Shown: in pieces, positions 8,814 through 19,326 of the stretch
Layout of the letters: each line of letters opens with the position of its first letter
Numbering within the stretch: the first letter of the stretch is position 1
Assembly (NCBI GenBank): GCA_016934955.1
Contig: JAFGRY010000042.1
Span: 1 to 64,000 of the forward strand
Length of the DNA stretch: 64,000 bases
Source of the DNA: a bacterium
Lineage (GTDB): Bacteria > Zhuqueibacterota > QNDG01 > JAGLOF01
Reading direction: 5' to 3'
Notes under the pieces: generated by a model
What the model was told of the DNA's origin: nothing
The model's database searches: none
Seen by the model: only the letters and a program-made list of their open reading frames with translations
Translations under genes and position numbers: made by a program

Positions 8814-9971
8814 TTATTTCTTTTTCTTTTCTTCGTTCAGCAGCTTGCGCAGCCGATTCAGTTCGTTCTCGACCTCTTTACGCTCGGCCTGGAGCCGCTG
8901 CAGCTCCTCGTCGGCGGTCTCATCCGTTTCCTGCCCCTTGAGAATCTGATCGAGTATCCGCTGCCGCTTTTCCGCTTCGCTTTCCAGATATGATGTATCC
9001 GATGATCGGGATGAAATCGGCAGAAGACGGATATTCACTCCCAGCACACCCCGCCAGCCGGGATAATTGGGAAAATCCGCGTTCGGCGGCGGTCTCAGTG
9101 CGGTTTCAGCGTAATTGCTCAGATCCTCGCCGCTGGCAAGACGCAGGTCCACGCCCATGCTGAAGGTAAGCCACCGGTAGGGCGTATAGTACACACCGGC
9201 GGTGAAATAGGAGACAAACTCTCGGCTGTAGGCCGTTTCCGGGGGCCTGTTGATAAACGTCGTTGCGTTGATCTCGGCGGAGAAATCGAACGTCCCCGCC
9301 GGATAGCGGATACCGATCCCGGCGATCAGGTCTGAACTCATGGTCTGGGCCGTGGGATCGTCCGGATTATCCGTCAATTCGACACCGACGTCATTGTGAT
9401 TGAGGTAGCCGAGATTCGCGTGCAGGGACCAGCCTGTCTCGGGAAACATCACATTGCTATAATAAGAAGCAAGGGCCGTAAGCCCGATTTCCAGTTTTCC
9501 GGCCGAATATGGTTCGTAGATGATATTGTGCGTCGGTGCCGTTGGGATTCTCGCGTACAGCTGCCCGCCGAAAAGAAACGGACTTTCCAGAGGGCCGAAG
9601 GATGCGACTTTCATGCCGAGAAAAATATCGTCCGGGGCGTTTCCCTCACCGTCAAGCACGTTCCCTTTCTGGGTATTCGTATCCTGGTAAAAAATGGGAG
9701 TGACGAAGAGTTCAAGGTGGGAACTGGCGCCGAAATTCAGGGAACTCTTTCCCTGCACGTTCCAGAGCGTGAACGCGCGTCCGGTACCGCCGAACTGGGC
9801 GATCTTGCCGAAAAACCGCGTGCCCGTATAGAGCTGCATATGGCCCTTCGGCAGTACTTTGGCGGACCGTATATAGATCAGTCCATCTCCCCCGTCATAG
9901 GCGGGCAGACTGCCGCTGAACAGGAGAACCAGACCGGTGATCATCACCGTGACACGCACAGTTTTCTTCAT
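8814..9971 (-). CDS. Outer-membrane beta-barrel-like hypothetical protein with C-terminal coiled coil
   Basis: Start taken at internal Met (MKKTVRVTVMITGLVLLFSGSLPAYDGGDGL, signal peptide). Alternating strand-like sequence; charged C-terminus ELQRLQAERKEVENELNRLRKLLNEEKKKK. Confidence 0.7.
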   Translation of the reverse strand: MKKTVRVTVMITGLVLLFSGSLPAYDGGDGLIYIRSAKVLPKGHMQLYTGTRFFGKIAQFGGTGRAFTLWNVQGKSSLNFGASSHLELFVTPIFYQDTNTQKGNVLDGEGNAPDDIFLGMKVASFGPLESPFLFGGQLYARIPTAPTHNIIYEPYSAGKLEIGLTALASYYSNVMFPETGWSLHANLGYLNHNDVGVELTDNPDDPTAQTMSSDLIAGIGIRYPAGTFDFSAEINATTFINRPPETAYSREFVSYFTAGVYYTPYRWLTFSMGVDLRLASGEDLSNYAETALRPPPNADFPNYPGWRGVLGVNIRLLPISSRSSDTSYLESEAEKRQRILDQILKGQETDETADEELQRLQAERKEVENELNRLRKLLNEEKKKK

Positions 9972-10006
9972 TATCAATTCCCTCCAAAGGCGGTTATTGC
10001 ATGCAC

Positions 10007-10729
10007 TCACTGGATATACTGCTCCGCCACCAGGCGGTTCGCACGGTAGAGCGACTCGAAGGTACCCGCATCCGTCCACCACCCTTTCAGCATGGTGAAC
10101 GTCATCGCGTTGTCACGAATGTAAAGATTGTTGACATCGGTTATTTCCAGCTCGTTCCGTGCGGACGGCTCCAGGCCGTCGATAAATTCAAACACCTTGC
10201 CGTCATACATATAAATGCCGGTTACGGCATAGCGCGATTTGGGCTGTGCCGGTTTTTCCTCGATGGAGACGATTTTTCCGTCAACCAGTTCCGCGACCCC
10301 GAACCGTTCGGGATCGGGGACTTCCTTGAGCATGATCCGGGCACCGCTTCCCTGTTTTTCAAACTCCCGGATCGCTCCTGAAATATCGTCTTCGATGATG
10401 TTGTCTCCGAGAATCACGGTAATCGGCTCGTTATCGGCAAAATGCCGGGCAAGACCGAGCGCCTCGGCGATACCCCCTTCACCCTCCTGATAGGTGTAGT
10501 GAATATGCTCGAGTCCGAACATCCTGCCATTGCCCAGAAGACGCAGAAAATCACCGGCATTCTCACCGCCGGTAACCACGAGAATCTCCCTGATGCCGCC
10601 CTTGACCAGCGTCTCGATGGGATAATAGATCATCGGTTTGTTGTATATGGGCAGCAGATGTTTGTTCGTCACTTTCGTCAGCGGGTGAAGCCGGGTTCCC
10701 AGGCCCCCCGCCAGTACCACACCTTTCAT
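10007..10729 (-). CDS. Glucose-1-phosphate thymidylyltransferase (sugar nucleotidyltransferase)
   Basis: MKGVVLAGGLGTRLHPLTKVTNKHLLPIYNKPMIYYPIETLVKGGIREILVVTGG signature. Confidence 0.93.
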   Translation of the reverse strand: MKGVVLAGGLGTRLHPLTKVTNKHLLPIYNKPMIYYPIETLVKGGIREILVVTGGENAGDFLRLLGNGRMFGLEHIHYTYQEGEGGIAEALGLARHFADNEPITVILGDNIIEDDISGAIREFEKQGSGARIMLKEVPDPERFGVAELVDGKIVSIEEKPAQPKSRYAVTGIYMYDGKVFEFIDGLEPSARNELEITDVNNLYIRDNAMTFTMLKGWWTDAGTFESLYRANRLVAEQYIQ

Positions 10730-10742
10730 TCAGGCCTCGCTC

Positions 10743-11255
10743 CTATCGTCTGTTGTATTCATTGGCAATTGCGATAAAATAAAATATCTGGGCGAAAACC
10801 GTGAGCCTGCCCAGGAATTCAAACGTGGATTTTATCCAGTAGAATGTAGTCCCCCTGACAATCACCGTATCGCCGGGTTTGAGAAGCGGGATCAGCCGTT
10901 CATCGGCGGTATTGAGATATTTCTTTACATTGACCGGAATGACCATCCGCCCCGCTTTGGGGTCGGTACGAACGATCTTGATATCACTGACCTTCGCATC
11001 TTCCGATGGGCCTCCCGCGTATGAGAGAAGGGAGATGAGATCGGTTTTATTGGGGACATAATACTGCCCCGGCCTGGACACGAACCCCCAGACATTCACC
11101 GGAATGAGCAGCTGGTCATCGGTACCGAGATAATACACCGCCGCGTTTCGCTGACCGGGGAGTTCGGTCCGCTGCTGTCCCAGCACTGCGGCACCCGGCC
11201 GTAAAAAAGACAGCAGGACCGCGGCTGTTGTCAGCACATATGCGTAACGTTTCAT
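10743..11255 (-). CDS. SLBB-domain polysaccharide-export-like protein
   Basis: Signal peptide; VNVWGFVSRPGQYYVPNKTDLISLLSYAGGPSEDAKVSDIKIVR and LKPGDTVIV typical of Wza/SLBB proteins. Confidence 0.75.
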   Translation of the reverse strand: MKRYAYVLTTAAVLLSFLRPGAAVLGQQRTELPGQRNAAVYYLGTDDQLLIPVNVWGFVSRPGQYYVPNKTDLISLLSYAGGPSEDAKVSDIKIVRTDPKAGRMVIPVNVKKYLNTADERLIPLLKPGDTVIVRGTTFYWIKSTFEFLGRLTVFAQIFYFIAIANEYNRR

Positions 11256-11262
11256 ACATACC

Positions 11263-11985
11263 TCACTGGATCGTAAACGTAGCCCACTGGCTTTCAGATC
11301 CCGAGAATGACGTCGACGGGGTTATATCGACCCGCCACTGATACTCCCTTCCGCTCAGGAGGGAGTCGTACACCGCGTTCCCGTCGGCATTGTAGATCAC
11401 CGTTTCTATCCCGTGGCCGTAGGATGACTGGATCGCTGTCAGCCAGAGATGGTCACCGCTGGCCGCATCGACGAGACGGAGTATGTATCCCCCTTCGGTC
11501 GGATCGTTGGGGTCGAGCCAGGTGAAGCCGGGCCGCGCCGGATCGCTCTCCGGCACCAGGGAAAGGCCGGTCGCCTTTTTAACCAGCCGGTAGTTGACGG
11601 TGTCGGACGGTCCGCTCTCGAACCCGTCAGCGGACACCGCGGTTACATAATAAAAATACCGGGTGTAGAGACCGACGTCGCTGTCTTCATAGCAGGTACA
11701 GTCATAAGGCAGAACAGCGATCTTCGTAAAGGTCTCCGCAGATTCCACCGCCCGGTAGATAAAGTATTGCCGGACCAGTTCGTCGTCAGCCAGGTTCCAT
11801 TCGATGAATACGGCATCGGTTTCCGGGATCGCGTCGATACCCTGTTCCGTGACAGCGGTATCGGACACAGCGGGAACCATGCTGACGGCAGCCGGCTCCT
11901 CCCCGGAATTTTTGTTTGCAATAGTACAGCTAAAGATAAATAAAACCGGTAGTAAAAGCAAGGGAAAAGATGGCCGCAGTTTCAT
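11263..11985 (-). CDS. Fibronectin type III-like lipoprotein
   Basis: Lipobox LLLLPVLFIFSC; FN3-like VFIEWNLADDELVRQYFIYRAVES. Confidence 0.65.
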   Translation of the reverse strand: MKLRPSFPLLLLPVLFIFSCTIANKNSGEEPAAVSMVPAVSDTAVTEQGIDAIPETDAVFIEWNLADDELVRQYFIYRAVESAETFTKIAVLPYDCTCYEDSDVGLYTRYFYYVTAVSADGFESGPSDTVNYRLVKKATGLSLVPESDPARPGFTWLDPNDPTEGGYILRLVDAASGDHLWLTAIQSSYGHGIETVIYNADGNAVYDSLLSGREYQWRVDITPSTSFSGSESQWATFTIQ

Positions 11986-11995
11986 AGCTCGACTC

Positions 11996-13003
11996 TCATT
12001 TTAGTGACAGTGAACAGCTGATGCGGTGCAGCGTGTCAAGCTCATGCGAAAGCAGCGCATAATCCACCTGCACCCGCCAGATGCGTACTCCGGCACCGCA
12101 GCTGAAACGGCCGTTATCCATGCCCGCCCTCAACGCGAGCATCGAGAAGCCCATGTATTCGAATCCGAAACGATTGCCGGAGCGCGGACCGCTTTCCCGG
12201 TTCCACGAGATAGTGCAGGACCCGCGGAAAGCCCGCACCGGGTGGCTGTAGGCGGCGCCCCAGATGATCCGCGAGGGAATGGCGTCTTCACGGGCGGTGT
12301 TCCAGCTGAGGGTGGAACCGGCGATATCTTTCACCGCCCAGGACAGACTCGCTATACCGAACCGGTCATCGCTGAGAAAATCATTCATATGAATGCGGCA
12401 CATGGCGCCGATATCCACGCCCAGACCGCTGGCCTCTCCCTGTCCGAGTGTCTGCCTGAACCATTTCATGGTTACACCCAGGGGGACGTCGATCCTGACG
12501 CGGTGCATGCTCCACCCGAGATCGGCGATTATCTGGTTATGCAGTCCGAAAGTAAAAAAGAAGGCGTCCTCCACATCCTGAATATAGCCTTCCGGCACGC
12601 CGGTGGGGCGAAGCGAAGGATCGTGGAACCTTTCCCAGTAGGAATCGCCGTTGAGTTCGCTGTAGATGGGAATGTCGTCGACCGAGAGGCGAATCCAATT
12701 GACCGCGAGTACGGCACGCCGCCTCAGCGGCAGAGAACACCCCGCGTAATGGAAATGACCCAGCGGGTTCCGGATGCTGCCGAACTGCGGCCCGTACATG
12801 AAACTGAGCACAGGGGTATCGATCAGGGCCGTACCGGCCGGATTCCAGTAGAATGCGGTGCCGTCGGTGGAAAGGGGTGAAAAGGCGCCTCCCATGGCGA
12901 GCGTGCGGGCGCCGACACCGATGTTGAGAAACGATCGCGTGTGGTCGCCGGCATGCAGGGACAGCGGCAGCAGAAGCAGAAGATATGCTGATGGTAATTT
13001 CAT
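11996..13003 (-). CDS. PorV/PorQ (UPF0164)-like outer-membrane protein
   Basis: Signal peptide, then HTRSFLNIGVGARTLAMGGAFSPLSTDGTAFYWNPAGTALID, the conserved N-terminus of PorV/PorQ-type proteins. Confidence 0.8.
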   Translation of the reverse strand: MKLPSAYLLLLLPLSLHAGDHTRSFLNIGVGARTLAMGGAFSPLSTDGTAFYWNPAGTALIDTPVLSFMYGPQFGSIRNPLGHFHYAGCSLPLRRRAVLAVNWIRLSVDDIPIYSELNGDSYWERFHDPSLRPTGVPEGYIQDVEDAFFFTFGLHNQIIADLGWSMHRVRIDVPLGVTMKWFRQTLGQGEASGLGVDIGAMCRIHMNDFLSDDRFGIASLSWAVKDIAGSTLSWNTAREDAIPSRIIWGAAYSHPVRAFRGSCTISWNRESGPRSGNRFGFEYMGFSMLALRAGMDNGRFSCGAGVRIWRVQVDYALLSHELDTLHRISCSLSLK

Positions 13004-16000
13004 CGCAATTTCGCTATTTTTCCCGTATATTCTCTGGTAACGTGTGTTCCCGCTGCGGTAAGCCGGAAAAAGTAGACCCCGTTTGCCACATCCTCACCCC
13101 AGCTGTCATGACCGTCCCAGACAACCTCATGGTAATCGGCGCTGCCCATCTCCTCGGTCTCGAACGTTCGGATCAGGGTGCCTGCCACGGTATATATCTT
13201 GAGGCTGGTTCTTTTGGTGGCGGCGGTGAGCGTATAGGCGAATACGGTTTCCACTTTGAACGGGTTGGGATGATTGCCGAGGTAGTGCAGCTGCAGCTGT
13301 TCATCGACGATCATCTCAACCTCCGGGCTCACGGCACGATTGCCGTGCAGATCGGCGGCTTCCACCCGCAATGTGTGCCTGCCCGAAGACAGCGCGGGGC
13401 GGTAATTGATAACACAGCTGGAGGGATTTCCGGCCGAATCCGGCTCTATCCGCTGACTCCCGCTTACGACCGACCGGTCGAGATAGATGGTAATGCCGGC
13501 GCCGCGCCGGTCCACCCCGCCGTCGTCGCTGACGGTGATGAGAATTTCCGGCTCTTCGGGAACGTAGGCGCCGGAAGCCAGCAACTGATTTTTTACGGTG
13601 ATTTCGATACGGGGCGCGTCCGTGTCGGTCACGGTTCGCAGCTGAAACGCCCCTCCGAACAGGGATGAAGCGATCAGAACCGTCTCCGTTTCAGCGAAGA
13701 GCGGAAGAGCCGTCCAGACGCCTCCGGCCGTGTCATATCGGTACGGCTTCACGGCGGACAGGCTGTCAGGAGCCTGACGCGTGAAAAAGAGCTGCATAGG
13801 CGCCGCCAGTGTATCAGACGGCGTCAGGTGCATGGTGTACACTGCCGATCCGGCGGGATCGGCATGCATCGCGGCAGCCGCGGCTGGCGGGAGCGTACCC
13901 AGCGTCAACACTCCCCGGGATACGGCGGAGCCGGGGGGAATGCAGACGGCAAAGGCACTGTCCAGGGAGAGGGTATCTCCCTGCAGTGAGCCGTTCAGCG
14001 ATCCCGCTTCCGGCGTGACCTGGAACCGGTCCGCCCGCAGCGTTTTTGTAAGGCAATTGTTGCTGTAGCGCATTTCGGGCTCCGATGAATCGGGATTCAC
14101 GCACACGGACAGGGTCCAGGTTCCGGGATCGGGAGCATACGGCACAGTGGCAACCGATCCGCCGTATGCGGGAAGAGTGACGGCGGCTGTAGCGGAAAAC
14201 CCGGAGAGGGTATCGGAGAAGAGCACGGAAACCCCCTTCCGCTCCCCGGCTCCCGCATTGACGATTTCGGCACTGACCTCCGGCTCGCTGGTGCCGCTGA
14301 AATAGACATCCCGCACCAGGAAATCGGGGTCGCTGAGAATGCGGACCGCGATGGTGTCGCTGACTGATTCACGTCCGCTGCTGTTTACGGCGACGATGCT
14401 GAAGCTGACGAGGGTGCCTGCGGGAAAAGGTCCCAGCGGCTGTGCGGTTCGGTAATGGCCCGGCTGCATATCGGCGGCCATGCCGAGACTGTCGGGCGCC
14501 GGGGAGAGCACACGGCACCAGCAGCTGGTGACGCCTTTACTGTCCTCGACCGCCGCCCGTACGTAGAGCGTATCCCGTGACCCCGGTTCGGACGGCTCCA
14601 CTGTCAGCGAATCGAAATAACTGCTGTTGATGATAAAGGGAGCCCAGGTATGGGCCTGGTAACGGGATGATTCGTTCCAGACGTACAGCCTGGCACCGCC
14701 GCTCCCGTCCATATCGTCGGGAAGAGGCACCGCTCCCCGCCATGTTCTTCCGAGATCGCTGAATTCATGAATGGACAGGACCCGGTTGGCGGGAGTGATG
14801 ACTTCAACCAGCGCCCGGGACAGGGCTTCAGGCAGGTCGGCGGCAAACACCAGAGAATCAGTATCGGCGAGAGAATTGGAGGCCAGCACGGCGGGCTGTT
14901 TCACCGCAGGCGCTGCCAGACGCAGACCGGGATCGCCGAGGAGCGTATAGTGATGCACTTCCGTCGAGGGCAGATCCCCGGAAAACGCGGCAAGGTACCT
15001 GGTTTTCGCCTCTTTGATCATTGCTCCCAGCGGCATCGCCGGGAACTCACGCATCACCTCGTACAGTTCGGTAAGCATGTAATAATCGTTGTAGACCCAC
15101 CCCAGTCCGGTGGCGCCCCAGAACGCCACTGCTCCCGCTTCCGTATCCCGCAGCAGCGACTCCCCGAGGCTGAGGCGCGAACTGGAAAAATCACCGGTAA
15201 AACAGGTCATACTGGTCATAACCGCAAGCCGCTCCCGGTTTTCGAGCAGGTCCACGTCATCCAGGTCGAGCAGCCCGCCGTCTGACCAGATCGCGCCGCC
15301 GCCATGACCCCGGAAATTCACAAGCATGACCCCGTCCCGCAGGTGGCGCAGCAGATCCTCGGTGCCGCCGACATCCGGATCGCTGATAGCGCCCGCCAGG
15401 TAGAGCCGCTCGGGATGAAGTGCGGGCTGCATGGTGCTGCGTATCAGGGTTTCTGACTGTTCAAAGAAAATCCCTCCCGAGCCGCCGGCTCCGATCAGGA
15501 GATAGCGATTCATCCAGGGGGCGGGGGACGCCGATTCATACCCGACAATCTTGTCGACAACCAGCGACAGCTGCTCGGCCGAGATAACTGGAAGACGGCC
15601 GACGGCCATTTCCGGGATATCGTCATCACCCGCCAGGAGAGTGTACCAGTGGTCTGTGGCAGCCGCCCCGTATTTGACCGTCTGGGTGATCATCACCGGC
15701 ATATGGTGTCCTTCATTTTCCGGGGGAACGCGGTTGTTGACAAGCCCGTCGCCCACAAGCAGGAGAAAAAGATCATCACTCAGGCGCCGGTCATAGACGG
15801 CGCGCAGAAGCCGCCTGATCGCTTCCGGACTGCGGATGCTGAAATTGAACTCGTCATACACAGTCTGCAGGTCGGCAAGAAGCACCCGGTGGCCCTGGCT
15901 TTCCCGCAGATCGATCAGGGGCCGCAGGATCTCTTCGCCCAGCGTGTCCGAGGGATGAATAATCACGTAGTCGGCACCGGACAGTCTCGTCAGGATATCG

Positions 16001-17664
16001 CTCTGCGGCAGCAGCCGAATGGTATCCGGCTCGACCACAGCCGCGCCGGAACGGGCATGGTACACCGCGGAACCGCTGCTGATCTCATCCTCGAAAACAG
16101 CTGTATAGCTGACCACGCCGGAGGTGTCGGTCACCGCGGATATATCCGGCAGCAGAAAGCGGGTTCCCGGCTCACGGAAAATCTCGATTTCCGGGGACGA
16201 GAAGCCCTCCAGTTCAAAACGGCAGACACTGCCGATGCTGCTTTCCGGCGGTTGAAACCGCAGGTAGTCGGACTCGGTCCGCAGAAGCCGCGGATAGGTA
16301 ATTTCAAACCAGTCGAGCATTAGCTGCGAAAGCGGACCGTTGGGAGAGAGATTGGCGATTGACAATGTATTTGCGCCTTCCGCCAGGCTGGACGGACTGA
16401 CCTCCCGGGAAGTGAGGAGGATGTCGGTGATCCCGTCCCACTCTCCGGAGGCAGCCAGGGCGGAATTCAGGAACACGTCCACCCTGTTGGGACCGGTGAT
16501 GCTGGTCTGACCCCGCATCCTTATCCTGAATGCAATAGGGGTGACCGCATACGCGTCGGGATCTTCAATGGTGAAGGTGAACTCCCGCTTCTGCCCCCCC
16601 TGGATGGGCGGTGCATAGAGCCAGTAATCAGCATCGGCGACGTTTACCGCATAGGGCAGGCGGTGAAAATAGGCGTTCACTTCCTCATGCTGCGTGTACG
16701 GTGCCGAACGGGGATACCGTTTCTGTTCCCTGGGCACATCACGTTCCACCGCCTCTTCCTGCCCGAAACGGGGGCCGGGCACAGTCCGGTACTCCACAAG
16801 GTAGAGGCCCCGCTCGTCATAGATATCCAGGGATTTCAGTCCCTCCGCCCCGTAGCGCCAGTGCCGCTCACCGAAAAATTCGAGATAATCGTTCCTGGTG
16901 AAACGGCCGTCTTCATCGCCGTGCATGAACACGGGAATGGTCTTCCCGGCACAGGTGACGGTTATCCGGTCCGGATCGATACGGCTCAGATTCCAGCCGG
17001 CGTCTTTGAGCATGGCCGCGGTAACCCGCACCAGGCCCGCCCGGCTGACCGGTACGGCCAGGCGCGGCATCTCGTCATCATTTCCGGCGGAAAGAGGCGC
17101 AGGGGTCATTTCGGGGACCGGAAGGGGCGCCGCCTCATCGCGGTGTGCGGGAAACGCCCGCGGCGGCTCTCCTCTCTGAAGATCGGCCCCGTCAATGGTC
17201 ACGCTCAGTTCCGCCGGCACTGTCCCGTTCTTCGCCGGACCGCATTCGACATCGACACGGAAAAAGAACCGCCCGTCATGGTGCCCGAGAGGAGCCACCG
17301 TCCAGCGGGGAACATCGGATACATCCGGAGCGCCGTATTCAGCGGTGTCCGGAAGCGAGATGTCGAGTACCGGCCTGAGAGAGGATATCCGGGAACGGGG
17401 ATGCCGGGCGCTGATCCGCACGGTCACGGCGATGGAAGATTCAGACGCGGAGATATACAGCGACCGGCGGGTTACCGGCGCCAAAAAAAGATTGCCGCCC
17501 GCCGCAGCCGTCCCCCCGGGCAGCGGCAGGGAAATCTCCAGCCTGTTTTCCGGACCGCGGATGCCGGTGTGCCGGGGAGCACTGCCGAACAGGGGCAGGA
17601 GGGCCGGCAGCACGGCCGCCGGCAGGAGTATCCGCAGCAGATGAAATGTGGGTCTGTTGATCAT
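13000..17664 (-). CDS. C25 gingipain-like peptidase, PorU-like (T9SS-associated), with C-terminal sorting domain
   Basis: DYVIIHPSDTLGEEILRPLIDLRESQGHRVLLADLQTVYDEFN, LFLLLVGDGLVNNR, MLVNFRGHGGGAIWSDG, MTSMTCFTGDF; C-terminal HYLGNHPNPFKVETVFAYTL...GVYFFRLTAAGTHVTREYTGKIAKLR. Overlaps the PorV-like gene by 4 nt. Confidence 0.85.
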   Translation of the reverse strand: MINRPTFHLLRILLPAAVLPALLPLFGSAPRHTGIRGPENRLEISLPLPGGTAAAGGNLFLAPVTRRSLYISASESSIAVTVRISARHPRSRISSLRPVLDISLPDTAEYGAPDVSDVPRWTVAPLGHHDGRFFFRVDVECGPAKNGTVPAELSVTIDGADLQRGEPPRAFPAHRDEAAPLPVPEMTPAPLSAGNDDEMPRLAVPVSRAGLVRVTAAMLKDAGWNLSRIDPDRITVTCAGKTIPVFMHGDEDGRFTRNDYLEFFGERHWRYGAEGLKSLDIYDERGLYLVEYRTVPGPRFGQEEAVERDVPREQKRYPRSAPYTQHEEVNAYFHRLPYAVNVADADYWLYAPPIQGGQKREFTFTIEDPDAYAVTPIAFRIRMRGQTSITGPNRVDVFLNSALAASGEWDGITDILLTSREVSPSSLAEGANTLSIANLSPNGPLSQLMLDWFEITYPRLLRTESDYLRFQPPESSIGSVCRFELEGFSSPEIEIFREPGTRFLLPDISAVTDTSGVVSYTAVFEDEISSGSAVYHARSGAAVVEPDTIRLLPQSDILTRLSGADYVIIHPSDTLGEEILRPLIDLRESQGHRVLLADLQTVYDEFNFSIRSPEAIRRLLRAVYDRRLSDDLFLLLVGDGLVNNRVPPENEGHHMPVMITQTVKYGAAATDHWYTLLAGDDDIPEMAVGRLPVISAEQLSLVVDKIVGYESASPAPWMNRYLLIGAGGSGGIFFEQSETLIRSTMQPALHPERLYLAGAISDPDVGGTEDLLRHLRDGVMLVNFRGHGGGAIWSDGGLLDLDDVDLLENRERLAVMTSMTCFTGDFSSSRLSLGESLLRDTEAGAVAFWGATGLGWVYNDYYMLTELYEVMREFPAMPLGAMIKEAKTRYLAAFSGDLPSTEVHHYTLLGDPGLRLAAPAVKQPAVLASNSLADTDSLVFAADLPEALSRALVEVITPANRVLSIHEFSDLGRTWRGAVPLPDDMDGSGGARLYVWNESSRYQAHTWAPFIINSSYFDSLTVEPSEPGSRDTLYVRAAVEDSKGVTSCWCRVLSPAPDSLGMAADMQPGHYRTAQPLGPFPAGTLVSFSIVAVNSSGRESVSDTIAVRILSDPDFLVRDVYFSGTSEPEVSAEIVNAGAGERKGVSVLFSDTLSGFSATAAVTLPAYGGSVATVPYAPDPGTWTLSVCVNPDSSEPEMRYSNNCLTKTLRADRFQVTPEAGSLNGSLQGDTLSLDSAFAVCIPPGSAVSRGVLTLGTLPPAAAAAMHADPAGSAVYTMHLTPSDTLAAPMQLFFTRQAPDSLSAVKPYRYDTAGGVWTALPLFAETETVLIASSLFGGAFQLRTVTDTDAPRIEITVKNQLLASGAYVPEEPEILITVSDDGGVDRRGAGITIYLDRSVVSGSQRIEPDSAGNPSSCVINYRPALSSGRHTLRVEAADLHGNRAVSPEVEMIVDEQLQLHYLGNHPNPFKVETVFAYTLTAATKRTSLKIYTVAGTLIRTFETEEMGSADYHEVVWDGHDSWGEDVANGVYFFRLTAAGTHVTREYTGKIAKLR

Positions 17665-17676
17665 AGTCCGTCCCGG

Positions 17677-18462
17677 TTACCGTTTCGCGCTTCTCCGCAG
17701 CCCTTCCGTAATCGCATCGTGCAGCGTGTCATAATCGAGCCCCCGCACCATCTCGCCGCTTTCCACCAGGGAAATGGTCCCGGACTCCTCCGAAACGACG
17801 ATCACCAGGGCGTCAGACTCCTCGGTCATCCCGATGGCCGCCCGGTGCCTGGTGCCGTATTTATATTCGAGATTCGCGTTCTTGGAGAGGGGCAGGATGC
17901 ATTTCGCAGCCTCGATAATATCGCTCTGAATGATGACGGCGCCGTCATGCAGCGGTGAACGGGGATTGAAGATGGACACGATGAGAGCCGAGGAAACAAC
18001 GGACTGAATTTTGATTCCTGTTTCCGCTATCGACTTCAGGCCGATATCACGTACCAGCACGATGAGGCCGCCGTATCCCCGGCGTGACAGCTCGACCGTC
18101 CCCCTGACGATCTCGCTCACCACCAGATTGCGCTGCTCCTTGGTGAAGAACCGAATCAGCCGGCTCTGCCCCATGAGCGACAGCACCCGCCGCAGTTCCG
18201 GCTGAAAAAGGATGACAAACGCCAGCAGCCAGACGGTTTTCAGGCTGTCGAATATCCAGGACATGCCCCGCATGTTTAGCGCGTGGGTGATCATCGAGAC
18301 GAGCAGAATGATCAGCAATCCGATAAACATCTGAACAGCCCTGGTGCGGAACATGATATAGTACGTTTTATAGAGAATGTAGGCGACGAGCAGAATATCG
18401 AGAATATCGATGATTCCCACAGGAAGAAATCCGATTTGGAACAGGGTGAAATTCAGGTCCAT
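17677..18462 (-). CDS. cdaA: Diadenylate cyclase CdaA (DisA_N domain)
   Basis: Three N-terminal TM segments; LHDGAVIIQ and GTRHRAAIGMTEESDALVIVVSEESGTISL motifs. Confidence 0.95.
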   Translation of the reverse strand: MDLNFTLFQIGFLPVGIIDILDILLVAYILYKTYYIMFRTRAVQMFIGLLIILLVSMITHALNMRGMSWIFDSLKTVWLLAFVILFQPELRRVLSLMGQSRLIRFFTKEQRNLVVSEIVRGTVELSRRGYGGLIVLVRDIGLKSIAETGIKIQSVVSSALIVSIFNPRSPLHDGAVIIQSDIIEAAKCILPLSKNANLEYKYGTRHRAAIGMTEESDALVIVVSEESGTISLVESGEMVRGLDYDTLHDAITEGLRRSAKR

Positions 18463-18475
18463 ACGTTCGCTCCCT

Positions 18476-19300
18476 TTATGCTCTCAGGATCAGATCGGCG
18501 ATGACCGCGGCTTCTTTGGCGGCCCTGACATCGTGGACACGGATGATGTCCGCACCGTTGAGAATACAGGCGGTGTTCGCTGCGATGGTGCCGTGCAGGC
18601 GTTCGTCCTCGGGAAGATCGAGTGCCCAGCCGATGAATGATTTTCTCGACACACCGGCGAGGACCGGAAAGCCGAGGTCGCATATACGACGCAATTCTTT
18701 AATTATCTTAAAATTATCAGGACGCTTCTTTCCGAAGCCGATGCCCGGATCCACGATGATACTGTCCCCGGGTACTCCGGCGGAAATCGCCCTCGAGACC
18801 GACGTCCGCAATCCCGACACGATACCCTCCAGGACATCTCCCTCCATGGGCTCATCCTGCATCATTTTGGGAGTGCCGGCCATATGCATGAGAATGATCG
18901 GTACGCCCGCGGCCGCGGCGATCTCGGCCAGCTCAACATCGGCATTCAATCCGCTGATATCATTGATCATCGCCGCACCCGCCGCAAGGGCCCTGCGGGC
19001 CACCGCCGGTTTCACGGTGTCGATGGAGACAGGAACGGTGAGGCGGCCGGAAAGCTCCTCGATCACGGGGATGACACGCCGGAGCTCCTCCTCCACGGGG
19101 ACGGGATCCGCTCCCGGCCGCGATGATTCGCCCCCGATATCGATGAAATCGGCGCCATCCTCTTCCATCTCCAGGGCACGGCTGACCGCCGACTCCGGAT
19201 CGGCGTACCTGCCGCCGTCGAAAAAAGAATCAGGGGTAACGTTCAGTATGCCCATGATACAGGGCCGTTCAAATGTATAGGTGCGTCCTGCGATCTTCAC
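18476..19300 (-). CDS. folP: Dihydropteroate synthase
   Basis: IMGILNVTPDSFFDGGRY, IDIGGESSRPGA, INDISGL, DPGIGFGK, GVSRKSFIG. Confidence 0.96.
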   Translation of the reverse strand: MKIAGRTYTFERPCIMGILNVTPDSFFDGGRYADPESAVSRALEMEEDGADFIDIGGESSRPGADPVPVEEELRRVIPVIEELSGRLTVPVSIDTVKPAVARRALAAGAAMINDISGLNADVELAEIAAAAGVPIILMHMAGTPKMMQDEPMEGDVLEGIVSGLRTSVSRAISAGVPGDSIIVDPGIGFGKKRPDNFKIIKELRRICDLGFPVLAGVSRKSFIGWALDLPEDERLHGTIAANTACILNGADIIRVHDVRAAKEAAVIADLILRA

Positions 19301-19326
19301 CCTCTCCCCTCCTCCGGTGCGGTTCT

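Noticed and set aside
16663-17958. 431-aa plus-strand ORF
   Set aside because: Antisense to the PorU-like and cdaA genes; no domain support.
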